Below are positions 63,309-64,000 of a DNA stretch of 64,000 nucleotides, one piece after another. Within the stretch, counting starts at the first letter, position 1. Every line of letters starts with the position of its first letter. The stretch spans positions 1-64,000 of the forward strand of contig NZ_QWLJ01000015.1 of the NCBI RefSeq assembly GCF_009917385.1, in the 5' to 3' direction. The position numbers and the translations under genes were made by a program. Source of the stretch: Roseburia sp. 1XD42-34. Its GTDB lineage: Bacteria > Bacillota > Bacilli > Bacillales > Amphibacillaceae. The notes under the pieces are model-generated. The model made no database searches. It was not told the origin of the DNA and worked only from the letters and a program-made list of their open reading frames with translations.

Positions 63309-64000
63309 TTATTGGTGGTGAAAATCAGGCTTACGCTTCTCAACAAATGCTTGAACTCCTTCCTTAGCGTCAGCTGTTAAGAATAACTCCCCGAAGATTT
63401 CGTTTTCCCTTTGTAAGCCATCTGCAAAAGATTTTCGTGCGCCTTGTACAACGCTTTCGACCGCTCTTGTAACACTTTGCATACTATTCCCTGCAACAAA
63501 GGAGTGAGCAATTGTTTTAGCAGCAGCCATTAGTTCATCCGCGGCAACTGTGACTTGAACAATCCCTAATTCCTGTGCTTGATAACTATCAATATGTTTC
63601 CCGGTAAGGATTAACTCTAATGCCGTTGCTACGCCAGTAATACGGGTAAGTCGTTGTGTTCCACCGAATGATGGGACAAGGCCGAGTTTCACTTCAGGTA
63701 AACCAACTGTTGCCTTATTCGAGGCAATTCGGTAGTGGCAGCCCATGGCTACTTCTAGCCCCCCGCCGAGTGCTGGTCCATTTATTGCTGCGATAACAGG
63801 TTTTTTCATAGCTTCTAATTCATTACATAGGTCCTGCCCTGCTTTAGACATATGAATTCCTTTTTGATAGTCTCCCATGGCAGGTACAAATTCTTTAATA
63901 TTCGCACCAGCTGCAAAAAATTTTCCAGCACCAGTTAAAATAATGGCGTGTACATCGGATTGATTTTCAATTTGTTGGAGTGTTGTCCGCATTTCCGCAA
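63309..64000 (-). CDS. Enoyl-CoA hydratase (5' end outside the window)
   Basis: A crotonase-family enzyme whose reading frame stays open to the window edge (codons A-E-M-R-T-T precede), so the start is beyond 64000. AAGANIKEF supplies the oxyanion hole; GGGLEVAMGCHYRIASNKA and VGLPEVKLGLVPSFGGTQRL hold the catalytic glutamates. It hydrates enoyl-CoA such as methacrylyl-CoA. 21 bp upstream of the hydrolase, probably in the same transcript. Confidence 0.9.
   Translation of the reverse strand, partial: AEMRTTLQQIENQSDVHAIILTGAGKFFAAGANIKEFVPAMGDYQKGIHMSKAGQDLCNELEAMKKPVIAAINGPALGGGLEVAMGCHYRIASNKATVGLPEVKLGLVPSFGGTQRLTRITGVATALELILTGKHIDSYQAQELGIVQVTVAADELMAAAKTIAHSFVAGNSMQSVTRAVESVVQGARKSFADGLQRENEIFGELFLTADAKEGVQAFVEKRKPDFHHQ

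Noticed and set aside
1..64000. CRISPR array, tRNA or rRNA genes
   Set aside because: No short regularly spaced identical repeats with unique spacers were seen, and no tRNA TTCRA arm context or rRNA sequence was recognised. Repeats A and B are too long, structured and dispersed for CRISPR.

Overview
Low-GC Firmicutes DNA, most likely from a halotolerant Bacillaceae of the Virgibacillus/Oceanobacillus type. This is inferred from codon use, GGAGG ribosome sites, TTG/GTG starts and Bacillus-type families such as YpsA, YtzC, CsaA, HutP and FosB. No rRNA, tRNA, CRISPR array, prophage or intact transposase was found. Two families of structured, apparently non-autonomous repeats are scattered through the window. 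Repeat A is about 200-270 bp: nine copies plus one fragment, all but one on the + strand. Repeat B is about 120-195 bp: ten copies plus two fragments, all on the + strand.

1-12.4 kb is a patchy, decaying region: ypsA, a broken NERD-domain gene between direct repeats, a SIMPL protein, a DUF1992 protein, two related GNAT acetyltransferases around a broken cupin gene, an APH-like kinase, an AhpD-like protein, an FMN reductase, fosB, a lipoprotein, and a secreted protein built of six 28-residue repeats. 12.4-25.8 kb holds an MFS exporter, proBA behind a proline T-box, csaA, a GlcD-like FAD oxidase, ytzC, a nucleoside hydrolase, htpG, ilvE and a YsaA-like HAD phosphatase. 26-36 kb holds a GNAT protein, nhaC, serA with a class V aminotransferase, a Cof-type HAD, a protein with a HEPN-like motif fused to CBS domains, a DnaQ-type exonuclease, and a probable 6S RNA.

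36.2-44 kb is the histidine-utilisation region in an unusual arrangement: a LysR gene diverges from hutG-hutU-hutI, followed by hutP-hutH with its own promoter. Between hutP and hutH lie three NAG triplets at 4-nt spacing and a terminator, which is a HutP antitermination site. 45-51 kb has nitronate monooxygenase and acyl-CoA ligase behind a cre-like site, then a GltC-like regulator divergent from gdhA.

51-64 kb holds an M20 amidohydrolase, a tyrosine phosphatase, a sigma-54 activator (CBS-PAS-AAA-Fis), a methyltransferase with an attenuator-like leader, and a valine/branched-chain acyl-CoA degradation cluster: acyl-CoA dehydrogenase, mmsB and mmsA, facing hibch and ech. A near-consensus -24/-12 promoter precedes the dehydrogenase, with an inverted repeat about 135 bp upstream. 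The region as a whole feeds proline, serine, histidine, glutamate and branched-chain amino acid metabolism.
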